Shown here piece after piece: positions 33,783 to 44,862 of a stretch of 64,000 bases of DNA. Position 1 is the first letter of the stretch, and each line of letters starts with the position of its first letter. Below the pieces are notes generated by a model. The model did not search any database, was not told where the DNA came from, and saw only the letters and a list, made by a program, of their open reading frames with translations. Source of the DNA: Gentiana macrophylla (lineage: Eukaryota > Streptophyta > Magnoliopsida > Gentianales > Gentianaceae); contig JAOBSW010000644.1 of NCBI GenBank assembly GCA_026214975.1, positions 124,001 through 188,000 on the forward strand, read 5' to 3'. Made by a program: the position numbers and the translations under genes.

Positions 33783-34883
33783 TCAACAGCAGGTGTTCAA
33801 AGAGGGCGTAATCGAAACTTTTAAGTCATTAAACCTTTCCAAAACTTCAACACAATCTGGATCAGTGACTTGTAGGTTCTCAGCAGGTTCTGGATCTCCT
33901 TCTTCCATTCCAGTGAACTTAGGTTCATCAAACACAACATGTATAGTTTCTTCATGTTTCAGTGACCTTTTGTTCACTACCCTGAATGCCTTGCTGACTG
34001 AAGAATATCCCAAGAAAATTCCTTCATCTGACTTTGGTTGGGATGTCTTCAAATGCTCCTTATGATTTAAGATAAAACATTTACTTCCAAATGGATGGAA
34101 ATAGGATATATTAGGTTTTCTTCCATTCCAGACTTCATAAGGTGTCTTCAGCAGCTTCTTGTTCACTGAGGTTCTGTTTTGTGTATAGCATGTTGTATTA
34201 ACTGCTTCAGCCCAATATCTTTCAGGTAGCGATGCTTCACAAATCATAGTTCTTCCTGCTTCTTTTAGAGTCCGGTTTCTTCTTTCCGCAACCCCATTCT
34301 GCTGAGGTGTACCAGCAGCAGCAAGTTGATGTAGTACACCATTCTGTTCACAGTATTCTCTTATGACTTTATTGAGAAACTCAAGACTTTGTCTGACCTA
34401 ATTTTTACTACTGTTAAACTTTTCTCATTCTGTAATCTCTTCAAAAGATCAGGCATCTTTTTGAGTGTCTCACTTTTCTTGTTCATAAATACCACCCAAG
34501 TGTATCTAGAATAATCATCCACAACCACTAAGGTGTATTTCTTTCCTGTAACACTTGTTGGTGTAACTGGTCCAAAAGATCCATGTGCATCACTCCAAAA
34601 CTCTATTAGTTGATTGCTTAGTCTTTGATTTGAAGCTTGATTTTGTCTCTGTTTACCTTTGGCGACAAGCATCACATATTGTATCCTTTTTGAATGTGAT
34701 CTCAGGTAAACCAATCACCAGTTTCTTCTTCACCAACTGATTGATGTCATCAAAATTTAGATGATTCAGCTTCTTGTGCCATAGCCAATTAAGTTCTGAC
34801 TTGGTATGCACAATCAGACATGTTTCTGGAACTGCAGTAGACCAATCCACAACATACATGTTTTGTTGTCTTCTACCAGCCAA
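33783..34883 (-). pseudogene. Element B integrase with GAG_pre-integrs zinc domain
   Basis: The HHCC-type region is at 34883-34653 (WHKKLNHLNFDD then CDAC). The core follows from about 34620: the usual MHMDLFGP block is present but shifted by a one-base loss in its T run, so in the open frame it reads DAHGSFGPV. VKIRSD gives the second Asp near 34400. A shift of frame leads to PQQNGVAERRN (catalytic Glu kept) near 34290, then WAEAVNTTCYTQNR and GIFLGYSSVSKAFRV to 33783. Apart from the frameshifts the D,D,E residues are intact. Confidence 0.88.
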
Positions 34884-35200
34884 TACAACTTGATCACCTC
34901 TTTCACTGATGACAATACAGTTGTTTTTTTTGTCAAAGTGACCTTGTATCCCATGTCATAGAATTGTCCAGTGCTAAGCAAGTTGTAGTCCAGTCCTTCC
35001 ACATATGCAACATTCTTGATTGTAAGTCCATTCCTCACAAGTGTGCCATAACCTCTTGTGTATCCAGGTGTATTCTTGTTGCCAAAATTCACCCTTGGAC
35101 CATCCTTTGCCACATAGTTTGACAAACAGTGCTTATTCTTTGTCATATGTCTGGAACATCCACTATCAAAGTACCAGACACCCTACAAAACAAAGTTAAT
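34884..35200 (-). pseudogene. Element B protease domain
   Basis: Active site YFDSGCSRHMTKN near 35150-35190 has the catalytic DSG that is mutated in element A. Downstream YGTLVRNGLTIKNVAYVEGL and NLLSTGQFYDMGY are the typical copia protease continuation. The enzyme cleaves the gag-pol polyprotein. The frame shifts near 34900 in an eight-base T run. Confidence 0.88.
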
Positions 35201-36399
35201 ATATTTTAGGTACTCAAACCTATTTGGGTCCATAATGGTCAGTGGTAAGCATGACCCCTGGGATGTTTCCATAAGGTCTTCTCCTGAAAGTGTCATACTT
35301 TGGTTCATACATGTATTCCACATATCCATAAGTTCTAACAGTTGCTTGTGTAGGATTCACATATGTTTTCTGGCCTTTTGGTTTATAATGCTGTTTGAAG
35401 TGATTCTTGTTGTTAGAAGCATTAGCATAACCATTAAATTGCTGTTTGTTAGGAACAGCCCTATAATATGGAATCTGCTGAGGTCTTGTGTAAGCCTTCT
35501 GCTGAGTCCTTTGCTGATTCCATTGCTTAGGTTTTACCCTAGCAAAGATGGTTATACTTGCTTGTTTCTAGCATTAGGTGCTCGTGAATATTCCAATCAT
35601 CATCAAGAGGGAACAATCTACCTTTCCCCCTGAGATAAGTATCCCTAGAATGATTAATATTTGTGGGTTGGATTCTTATCCTTGGAATATTTTTGGTTCT
35701 TTCCTTTCTGTGGTCCCCAGCAGACTTGGTAGCAGGTCTGCTATCAGTAGGTCTAGAAGGCACAGCAGTCCTATTTTTGAATCTATTCTTTTTATTAGGA
35801 GCTGTTGACTTCTTTGACTTCGATTTTGCTTCCTTGAAGCTTTTTCAAGAGGGTTTTCTTCGCCTCAAAGAACCTTACTAGAGTTGGATCTTGTGCGAGG
35901 CACAAACTTAGGACCACCTCGGTGCTAGGTTCAAGAGCCTTACTGGATCCACTCTTTTGGATTGTTGAGTTCCAAATCCAAGCCATGTTCTATCACCATA
36001 AGGCTTTTGATTTGTATGCAGTAGAGGAACAAGATGGTTCAGCAGATTCAGAAGCTACTGGATGTTCAGCAGGCTTATACTGATTCTGTCCAACATCTTT
36101 TTCCTTACCTTTGAGAACCTTTAATTCAGCATTCAATCTTTCAACTTCTACTTGAAGAGCTTTTTTCATCCTTCACAATCTCATAAACTGATCAGTATTT
36201 TCCTCAGTTGATTGAGGATGGCATCCAAAGCTTCTTCATTGTAAGAGTTTCTAGGATTTGAACCACAAGTTGATTCACAATCACTTCAAGCAGGAGTGTT
36301 AATTGATACAGTATTGTATACCTCCTCTGTTTCATCCATATTAGCCATTAATGCATAGTCTTCCATATCGGCAACCAGTGCTGTGTCATCAGATTCATT
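35201..36399 (-). pseudogene. Element B gag C-terminal tail and linker to protease
   Basis: Several short frames in sequence. Near 36390-36290 it reads MEDYALMANMDETEEVYN, a common SIRE gag tail, followed by coiled-coil-like stretches around 36100-36200 and by KGRLFPLDDDWNI near 35600, which often precedes the protease in SIRE polyproteins. Stops and shifts are numerous. I cannot place the exact gag-pol boundary. Confidence 0.65.
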
Positions 36400-37497
36400 T
36401 CATTTTTCAGATTCCACTTCATAACCTAATTCATCTTCAGCAACCATAGCCTTCTTTCCATGTCTTCTCTGTTGGCTCTTGGTCTTCAGTAGGTCTGGAC
36501 AATCAGGTCTAAAGTGTCTAGGCTTTTTGCAGTTGAAGCAAAGATAATCAGGCTCCTTACTTTGTTTTAACTCAGGACAGTCAGGTTTGAAATGTCTTGG
36601 TTTCTTGCATTGGAAACACAAGTAATCATTGTCTTTCCTAGAATCATCTTTCTTCTTTTCACTGAATTTCTTAGTGAAATTCCTTGGAGGGCTTTTTCCA
36701 GTCTTCATCATCCTGATTTTCTTGCTCAGTAGGGCAATCTGTTCTTGCATTTCATCCAGCAGATCATCTTGAGCTCCTGATGTCTCTTCTTGATGTTTAG
36801 CAGCCAATGCAGTTGTCTTTGGTTCCTCTTTCTCAGTGGTAGGAACCAATCTCTTGCTGAATTCATAAGCTTTAAGATCTGAGAATAATTTGAAGGTATC
36901 CTCTTCATTTAACTTTCTCATTTCTTCTATTGCAGTGACTTTCATCTCCCAAACTTCTTTGTCAGGTAATGCTTCCAAAATTTTTGAGTTTATTTCTTCT
37001 TTTGAATAACTTACACTCAGTAGGGTAAGTTCATCTAGGATAGCATTAAATCTTGACTTCATTTGCTCAATGGTTTCATCTGGTAGCATTTTGAACTTTT
37101 GAAACCTCTTCTTGGCCACACTGATTTTATTCTTCTTAATTGCATCATTGCCTTGACAGATTAACTGTATCTTGTCCCAAAGTTCTTTAGTTGTTTTGCA
37201 ATCTTTAACCTTCATGTACATATTGCTATCCAAGGTTCTATAAATGAGATCAATAGCAATATTGTTGAGGTTTGCTCTCTTTCTATCTTCAGCATTCCAT
37301 TCTCTTTTTGGTTTTGGAATGTACTCTATCACATCACCCACTGTTACTGACTTGGTAATCTCATGTGGTCCATCTGTCAGCACATCCATCATTTCATCAT
37401 GAGTTGCAGCAAAGTAAGCCTGCATTCGACATTTATATTCATCAAATCTATCTAGAGAACACATCAGCATAGTTCTAGCATACTGGTTGTTATCCAT
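36400..37497 (-). CDS. Element B gag (UBN2 domain, two CCHC knuckles)
   Basis: 365 codons open, ATG 37497 about 90 bp downstream of the PBS. The gag/UBN2 domain covers residues ~1-200 (FDEYKCRMQAYFAATHDEMM, ELWDKIQLICQGNDAIKKNK, ETIEQMKSRFNAILDEL). A coiled-coil segment follows, then two CX2CX4HX4C knuckles, CFQCKKPRHFKPDC and CFNCKKPRHFRPDC, about 27 residues apart. Both have Arg where Gly is usual before the His (KKPGHF), so the duplication postdates that change. The protein should package element RNA in particles. It is the most intact gene of B. Confidence 0.92.
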   Translation of the reverse strand: MDNNQYARTMLMCSLDRFDEYKCRMQAYFAATHDEMMDVLTDGPHEITKSVTVGDVIEYIPKPKREWNAEDRKRANLNNIAIDLIYRTLDSNMYMKVKDCKTTKELWDKIQLICQGNDAIKKNKISVAKKRFQKFKMLPDETIEQMKSRFNAILDELTLLSVSYSKEEINSKILEALPDKEVWEMKVTAIEEMRKLNEEDTFKLFSDLKAYEFSKRLVPTTEKEEPKTTALAAKHQEETSGAQDDLLDEMQEQIALLSKKIRMMKTGKSPPRNFTKKFSEKKKDDSRKDNDYLCFQCKKPRHFKPDCPELKQSKEPDYLCFNCKKPRHFRPDCPDLLKTKSQQRRHGKKAMVAEDELGYEVESEK

Positions 37498-37587
37498 GAT
37501 GCAAAGCTTTGAAAATCCGTAACTTGAAAAAGTTTCAAAGTATTTTCACAAGCACAACAAGTAGGATTACTTCAGAACAGAAGCACT

Positions 37588-37599
37588 GCTCCGATACCA
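37588..37599 (-). promoter_or_regulatory. Element B primer binding site (Met-tRNA)
   Basis: Minus strand TGGTATCGGAGC, two bases from the LTR edge at 37602. Same sequence as in element C. Confidence 0.92.
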
Positions 37600-37601
37600 A
37601 T

Positions 37602-39302
37602 TGTTGGTCCCTTGAAAAGGCTTTGGTTAAGTTTATAGGGGGGGTGAATAAACTTAACACTTAAAACTTTGGAGTTAACAAACTTAGCAACTTCAAGACT
37701 GCGATGCCTCGAGAGTCTCTTTGATACTTGAAGAGCCTCTTTGATACACGTGAGTCTCACCGACGGTTGAGTTTACTGAATTTGTGCAGCGGAATTATAT
37801 CAAAAATTATGCCTTATTGCTTGTTGTTAAATGTGATACTACGTATTAGATACTCAGTAGTGTATGTGTGTGAGTTCAGTTGATAGTTTCAATAGGTTGA
37901 TGTGTATAATAAACTAAATGCAGAATGTAAGTGCAGAAAGTAAGTAGGCAGATTTTATAGTGGTTCCAAGTGGTGTAATCCTGTCAGTCCACTCTTCTCC
38001 TGTGATGTTGGAGGTAATTCACTAGAGATCTTTGATGTAGCTGTTACAAAGATTCCTAAGTTGCTTGTCCTTCACCAATAACTATGGCTTCACAAACTGG
38101 ACACTTGGAATAGGTAGAATTGATGCTCCAAAGTCTTCCACTGGTCCTTGAAGGGTAGGATTGCCTCTTCACCAGCTCCACCACAAACAACAGTCTTTCA
38201 CACAAAGGTGCTTCACTGTCTTCAGCAGATTCTTTGTAGAATAAAGAATGAATCAAGTAAGTGATTCAGTTGCAACAGCTTGATTAGGATGATATAATCA
38301 GCAGCTTGCAGTCTTCAAGTGTGTAAACTTGATGTAGCTTGAATACAGAATACACTTGAAGATTTTCTCTGGATCGAAGAGCCTTAAGCTCGTGAGGTTC
38401 AAAGCAGGTGATAAAATGCAGCTGTAATTATCTTTTGTATTTTCTTAATTTTTCATCATCTTTTTCTGAGTTGGAAGTCCTCTATTTATAGGTAGGAGTC
38501 CATGTGACTTGTATTTGAAATTCAAATATAGCCGTTCATGGTTTTGTCCCATTTGACTTGCTTTTTCGTCACTATTCATAGGGATCGACATCGTCGTAAT
38601 CCTTTTTGACGTAATGCGCTTTGTCCACCCTTTGACTTGTAACCATTGGATAAAGTCCTAAATCATCCCAACGTATTTTTAATCTCATCCATAGATTTGT
38701 TTGGTAAATCAGAGGTAGTTGGCTGTCCTTATCCATGTAATCTTCCAATGTAATCTTGAATTAATCGAGGTATGTATATCAGCAGGTTCATCAGTCTGCT
38801 GAAATACCTATCAGTCTGCTGAACTATAATTTGCTGTGTTTAAAACACAATGCATCAGACTTCTTTTATCTAACTTTTATTTGTGAAGTTAGATTACACA
38901 TTTTGCAAATAACTATGCTCCAATCACCATCCAACTTAAGGAACTTAGACCTTGTACACAACGTATATGTAATCAGTTTAGGTCATCACAGACTTGCCTA
39001 AATTCTGATTCCATATCCTTGACTTTAATTACTAAGTTTGATCCCTTAGCCTTTATTAACTGAGTTTGAGCCCTCACTTTCGCCTTCAAGAGGTTCCTGA
39101 CTAGTCTCATCGACCTATCTACCCTATCGATATAGACCAATCTTTGATATAAATCGGTGACCATTACAAATGCTTGTTTGATCAAACCTATTCAAAGATC
39201 AAACTCTAATAAACCTATACATTTGATCTAGACATCTTTATGCCTTTGCACTATAACAGTTAGTCTGGCACTCATCACTAAAACTCAGAAATAAGTCCAA
39301 CA
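37602..39302 (-). repeat. Element B 5' LTR
   Basis: TGTTGGTCCC to AGTCCAACA, 1701 bp, highly similar to the 3' LTR. TATA box on the minus strand at 38481-38492. Differences from the 3' LTR cluster where one copy has CAG or CTG, for example GGGATCGACATCGTCG near 38580 against GGACTGACACTGTCAG near 26775. The hairpin at about 37626-37658 is conserved. Confidence 0.94.
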
Positions 39303-39463
39303 ACTCTTTCACTGAGCCGCTTTATTTGACTGTTCCCAACAATCAGTGAAGTTAACTTCGCCGAGTACCAGTGCCTTACCTGCTACATCTCCTGTATTGG
39401 CAAAGGTTTAAACAGCTGATGAAGTCACTTAGCCGATTACTCCAGTTAGTCGCTCTTTGGTAT
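39303..39463 (-). other. Element A pol-to-env spacer, right part
   Basis: Short non-coding remainder of A between the B insertion and the end of pol. Begins with the ACTCT duplication. Contains GCCGA motifs also seen in the A LTR U3. Confidence 0.75.
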
Positions 39464-41355
39464 TTAGTCGATTTCAATCATCCCTAACTCCGTTCTCAAC
39501 ATGCTAAATCTTTCATGACTGAGTGGTTTTGTGAAGATGTCAGCCAATTGATCTTCAGTGGATATGTATTTTAGAATGATATCCCCTTTTTCAACATGAT
39601 CTCTGATAAAATGACGTCTCACATCAATGTGCTTTGTTCTTGAATGCAACACTGGATTTTCAGTAATAGATATTGCACTTGTGTTATCACACATGATTGG
39701 AATTGTTTTCTCCTCCACTCCATAATCCCTTAGTTGTTGTCTAATCCAAAGTACTTGTGCACAACAACTGTCTGCTGCTATATATTCTACTTCAGCTGTT
39801 GATGTAGATATAGAGTTTTGCTTTTTGCTAAACCATGAAACTAGTCTGCTGCCTAGCATTTGACAAGTTCCAGAGGTGCATTTTCTATCTATTTTGCATG
39901 CAGCATAGTCAGAGTCTGAATATGATATCAACTTGAATCCTCCATCTTTTGGATACCAAATTCCAACATTAACAGTGTTTTTCAAGTATTTGATTATTCT
40001 TTTGGCTGCTAGAAGATGTGATTCTTTTGGTTGAGCTTGGAATCTTGCACATACTCCTACTGCAAATGCTATATCAGGTCTGCTTGCAGTTAAGTATAGT
40101 AGGGATCCAATGATTCTTGTATACATTTTCTGATCAACATCCTTTCCAGTTTCATCTTTTCCAATAATGACTCTTGCACACATTGGTGTATCTGCTGTGC
40201 CACTTGTGTCCATACCATACTTGTGTATCAAGTCTTTTGTATACTTGGCTTGATTAATGAAAATTCCATCCTTCATTTTCTTTACTTGAAGGCCAAGAAA
40301 ATAATTCAGTTCTCCCATCATGCTCATCTGCAATTTGCTCTTCATCAGGTTTGCAAATTTCTCACACAGCTTTTCATCCTCTAATCCAAAGATGATGTCA
40401 TCAACATAGATCTGTACTAGCAATGTGCATGTTTCTTCCTCTAATTTGAATAGAGTCTTATCTATAGTTCCCTTATTGATCCATTCTTGATCAAAAATTG
40501 AGATAATGTTTTATACCAGGCTCTGGGTGCCTATTTAAGTCCATAAAGAGCTTTCTTTAGTTTGTATACTTTGTCTTCTTTTCCTTTGAGTTGGAAACCA
40601 GGGGGTTGTTCCACATATACTTCTTCTTCCAAAAGTCCATTCAGAAATGCACTCTTGACATCTATTTGATAGACTTTGAAGTCTTTGTGTGCAGCAAAGG
40701 CTAGGAAGAGTCTAATTGCTTCCAGTCTTGCTACTGGTGCAAATGTTTCATCATAATCTATTCTTCTCGCTTGAGAGTAGCCTTTGCAACTAGCCTTGCT
40801 TTGTTTCTCGACAACTATTCCTTGCTCATCCATCTTGTTTCGAATACCCATTTTGTTCCAATGATGTTGGTTATATCTCGTCTCATCAACAAGTTCCTGC
40901 ACTTCATTTCTTTCAAATTCATTTAGTTCTTCTTTCATGGCTGTGATCCAGTCTGTATCTTGAATTGCATCATCTATTGTCTTGGGTTCCACTTGTGATA
41001 GAAAACATGTTAACATATGCTCTAGTTGTCTTCTGGTTTTCACTCCTGTGTGAATGTCTCCAATAACTTGTTCTTTAGGATGACCTCTTAGCCAATTTAG
41101 GTCAGGTTGAAGTTGTTCTTCACTTGGTGCTTCTGTAATTTCATGTTGTGCATATGCTTCAAGTTCTGGTGCTTCTTCTGTTGTATTGACTTGTGGCTCA
41201 TCTTGATTTCCAAAATTGTGATGCAGAATAGTTGCTAGTATTGTTGTATTCATATACACTTGCCTTTGTGCTGCTTCTTCTTCTTGTTCTTGAAGACTTT
41301 CACCATTTGTATTTGGTTCATCAAAGACTACATGTATTGATTCTTCAATCACCAA
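39464..41355 (-). pseudogene. Element A reverse transcriptase and RNase H
   Basis: RT N-terminal half in 41355-40531 ([38 protein letters not shown]) and, after a break of about 100 bp with a stop and shift, the C-terminal half in an open 319-codon frame 40423-39464 that begins at the YVDDIIFG catalytic box. It continues through IIGSLLYLTASRPDIAF to a complete RNase H (YSDSDYAACKIDRK, STAEVEYIAA, MCDNTSAISI, DQLADIFTKPLSHERF). The stop is at 39464. This is the best-preserved part of A. GTKW-type residues near 40870 are shifted by indels. Confidence 0.92.
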
Positions 41356-42540
41356 TGTTCTTTTGTTGAGTACTCAATGCTTTCTTTGGTGTCCGAGTAT
41401 CCCATAAAGATTGCTTCATCAGCCTTTTCATCAAAGTATGTAAATGCGGTGATTCTGCTCAAAACAAAACATTTTGATCCAAACATATGCAAGTATGAGA
41501 TATTAGGTTTTCTACCATTCCATATTTCATATGGAGTCTTTCCATGATGTTTGTTGATGATTGATCTATTTTGTGTATGGCATGCTGTGTTTGCTGCTTC
41601 AGCCCAAAATCTCTTTGGCTAGCATGCTTCTACAATCATTGTTTCGACCGCTTCTTTGAGAGTTCTGCTTTCTTTTTCGCTACACCATTTTGTTGTGGGG
41701 TTTCATTGCAGATAATTGATGCAAGATACTCCATTTTCTTCACAATAGGTTCGATAATTTCATTTAGAAATTCAGTGCCTCTATCTGATCTGATCTTGAT
41801 GATTTTCAGTTCTTTCTCATTTTGGAGTCTTCTTAACAAATCTGGAAACTTTTTGAGTGTCTCTTTATTCTTGTTCATTAAGATGGTCCAGGTGTATTTT
41901 GAGTAGTCATCCACCACTTCTAGGGTGTATTTCTTACAACTTACACTTACTGGTGTGACTGGTCCAAACAGGTCCATATGCAACAGATGTAGAATTCTTG
42001 TTGTTGATTGATAGGGTTTTGACTTGAAGGAACTTTTGATTTGTTTCCCTTTCTGACATGCATCACATAGACTTTCTTTCTTGAATGTGATCTATGGCAG
42101 GCCTTCAACTAACTTGTTCTTTGATAATTTGTTGATGGCCTTGAAATTTAGGTGATTTAGTCTTCTATGCCATATCCAGCTAGTTGACTGTTTGTTTTTT
42201 ACAAACAAACATGTTTCTGCTTTGGCTGTTTTCCAATCCACCACATACATGTTATCTTTTCTTCTTCTTGTAAGTAATACTGTGTTGGTTTGGCTGTAAA
42301 TGACTTTGCATCCTTCCTTGTTGAAGTGCACATTGTAGCCTTTGTCACAAAATTGACTAATGCTCATCAGATTGAAATTAAGTCCCTTGACATATGCCAC
42401 ATTTTGAATCTTCAGATTGTTCTTGAGCATTGTGCCTTCCTCCTTAATCTTGCCAGGATTCTCTTTGCCTCCAAATGTGACTTTGTGTCCATCAAAAGCT
42501 TTAAAGTCAGTGAGCCATCTCTTGTTTTCTGTCATGTGTC
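41356..42540 (-). pseudogene. Element A protease end, integrase zinc domain and core
   Basis: Protease remainder and GAG_pre-integrs in 42535-42092 (TMLKNNLKIQNVAYVKGLNF, IWHRRLNHLNFKAINKL), ended by one in-frame TAG, after which CDACQKGK resumes the frame. The core reads HMDLFGPVTPVSVS (first Asp), KIIKIRSDRGTEFLN (second Asp) and PQQNGVAKKKAE, where the usual AERK has Lys in place of the catalytic Glu. After a shift near 41640 the conserved tail (PYEIWNGRKPNISYLH-type) runs to about 41380. The Glu loss would abolish strand transfer. Confidence 0.87.
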
Positions 42541-42982
42541 TGGAACATCCACTGTAAATGTACCAGACATCCTACAAAACAAATTAATTAAGTTTAGGTA
42601 CCCAACACTGTTTGGGTCCATACATGTTAGCAGTCATGCCTCCTACTCCAAGAGTATATCCAAATGGTCTTCTTTTTGGATAGTTAAAGTCATCAACTTC
42701 ATATATATAAGGCATGGCAGAATAGCTTCTAGTATTTCTACGGAAGGTATTCTGATACTTTTCTCTACTTTTTGGTGCATTTGCATCCTTCTTCACTTTC
42801 CAATATGCAGTGGGAAACCTGACTTGCTTCATGTGTCTAGGAACATACCTAGTTTGATTTTTCTTAAATACATGATGCATATTATGGAATGGTTTCTTCT
42901 TGTATTTTGGAGGTGCAACATTCCAATCATCCTCTGAAGGATAAAGTCTTCCTTTACCTTTCAGAAAGTCCTTGCTTTTGGT
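42541..42982 (-). pseudogene. Element A gag-protease linker and protease active site
   Basis: The block 42880-42584 reads basic linker sequence (RSYSAMPYIYEVDDFNYPKR). Near 42545-42580 the protease active site reads WYIYSGCSRHMTEN, with Tyr in place of the catalytic Asp (usually DSGCS; B retains it). A stop separates this from the linker. With no catalytic Asp the polyprotein could not be processed by its own protease. Confidence 0.82.
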
Positions 42983-44706
42983 TCACTTGATTGATGATTT
43001 AGTCTGCTGTTTTACTGCACTTGGTTTTGACTTCACCGGTACATGATGAATGGTTGAAACTATGGTCTGTTCCTTTCTGAATTTTGGTTCATTGTTAGTC
43101 CTGGATTCATAATTGTTTTGACCATTGTTTCTACTCTCATCCTGACTGTTGTAGCCAAGACCAGATCTGGATCCAAACCTTTTTGAGGGTTTGTAAGTTG
43201 GTTCAATTGTGATCTTAACTGATAGGGGGATTTTCTCAATCGATTCATCAACAATGGATGTATGAACATCTGCTGTTTGTTGATCATTTGAGTAGGTCTC
43301 CTTACTAGTTAGTTCAGCTTTTGCTTTATCCAGTTCTTTCTTTAATCTTTTATTTCCTTTCTTAGATCCTTGCATTCTTTTTCCTGAATTTCATGATTCA
43401 TCTCAATTTCATCAAATTTAGTCATGAGATTTTGGACTATGTCTACTGGATCTAATGGGAGAATAGAAGATTGTGCAGTGTTAGATGTGGATGCATTTGA
43501 TGAAGAGTAAGAGCTAGATGTTACCTCAGTTTCATCTGATTCTATGGCCATTAGACATAGGCTTGTTTTCTCAGTGTCTGAGCTATCACCTTCATCTTCA
43601 TCTAATTCTTTGGTCATGAGACATAAACATGCCTTTTCATTGTCTGAGCTGTCTTCTTCAATACTACCATCTGAGTCATTCTCAGATGATTCTTTATTCT
43701 TTTCACTGCTAGATTCAGCCTTTAGTGCCTTCTTGCCTTTCCTCTTTTCAGATGCTTTGTATTTCTTCTTTTCATCATCTTTATCATTTTCTTCAGGACA
43801 ATCAGCCTTGAAGTGACCTTTCTTGTTGCAGTTGAAGCACATGTATTCATCATCTTTCTTCTTCATGTCTTTGTTTGAGCTTGACCTCTTGTTTGATGAT
43901 GAGTTTCCTTTGAATGGCTTCTTTTTGCTAAACCTATCAAAACGTTTAACTAATAAAGCTACATGTTCTTTAAGTTCATGTGTCTCTTTGCTGATACAAT
44001 CGGCAAAGTTACTTTGCTGGGGTGCTATCAATGCAGTGGCTTTTTGTGTCTCTGCCGGAACACCATCTTCACCGTTCTGTTCGAATTCATGAGCTTTAAG
44101 TTGGGACATCAGTGTTAGAGTGTCAGTGTTTGCAAGGTTTGTGGTTCCTCTGATTACTGATGTTATAATCTTCCATCTTTTAGGTAAGCCTCTCAAGATC
44201 TTTAAGCATACTTCTATCTGGGGATATGTGTGTCCAAGCTGTTGCAGTTCACTGATGATGCTTGAGAATCCGTAGTCCATTTGATCAATGGATTCACCAG
44301 CCATCATTTTGAAGTTTTCAAATTTCTGTTTTGCAACAGATAATTTGTTTTCTTTAACTGCTTCAGATCCTTCATTTATCAATGCTAGCTTGTCCCACAT
44401 CTCCTTTCTTTGTTTTGCAATCTTTGATTCTTATGAACATGTTGCTATCTGTAGTCTTCAAAATCATATCTTTTGCAACAAAGTCTAGATTTGCTCTTCT
44501 CCCCGTCATCCTTGGTCCAATCTTTCTTTGGTTTGTCTATTTCCTTCCTTGATCTCGCTCCTCGTGGATACCACACAGTCATGATCATGATTGGTCCATC
44601 ATTGATTACGCCCAAAGAACTCCTCATGAGTTGTCGCAAGATGAGACATCATTCTTATTTTATATTCATCAAAATTATTAACATTGAAAACAGGTACTTT
44701 TGACAT
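42983..44706 (-). pseudogene. Element A gag
   Basis: Likely start ATG 44706 (MSKVPVFNVNNFDEYKIRMM). Frame breaks lie between 44640 and 44400; the main 352-codon frame 44400-43342 then covers the UBN2 region (MWDKLALINEGSEAVKENKL, ESIDQMDYGFSSIISELQQL), one CCHC knuckle CFNCNKKGHFKADC (about 43790-43835) and a Ser/Glu-rich tail with two copies of an acidic block (ACLCLMTKELDEDEGDSSD, then SLCLMAIESDETEVTSSS). A shift near 43370 leads to the frame 43375-42983 with a coiled-coil start. It has one knuckle where B has two. Confidence 0.88.
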
Positions 44707-44848
44707 AAAGTTTGAGGAATCCATAAGTACAAATAATAGATCTATATGTGAATGAATAGAAAGCTCATATTTGAAAACTGCTTTGAAAATATGTGATCTC
44801 CTTGTTACCAGAAATTAGATCTGAACATGTTCTGATACTAAGAACACT

Positions 44849-44862
44849 ACTCCGATACCCAT
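44849..44862 (-). promoter_or_regulatory. Element A primer binding site, mutated
   Basis: The minus strand reads ATGGGTATCGGAGT at the LTR edge, against ATTGGTATCGGAGC in B and C. Two substitutions fit decay of an old element. Confidence 0.82.

Larger units (their letters stand above)
25793..39302 (-). mobile_element. Full-length SIRE-type Ty1/copia element B
   Basis: 13.5-kb minus-strand element with LTRs 25793-27497 and 37602-39302, flanked by ACTCT on both sides (25788-25792 and 39303-39307). From right to left: PBS, gag with two zinc knuckles, protease, integrase, RT, RNase H, ~650-bp spacer with a TATA box, extra ORF of ~3.65 kb, and PPT. Large size, long LTRs and an extra gene after pol place it in the SIRE/Maximus lineage. 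Catalytic motifs of protease, integrase and RT are present, but frameshifts break most frames except gag. Confidence 0.94.
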
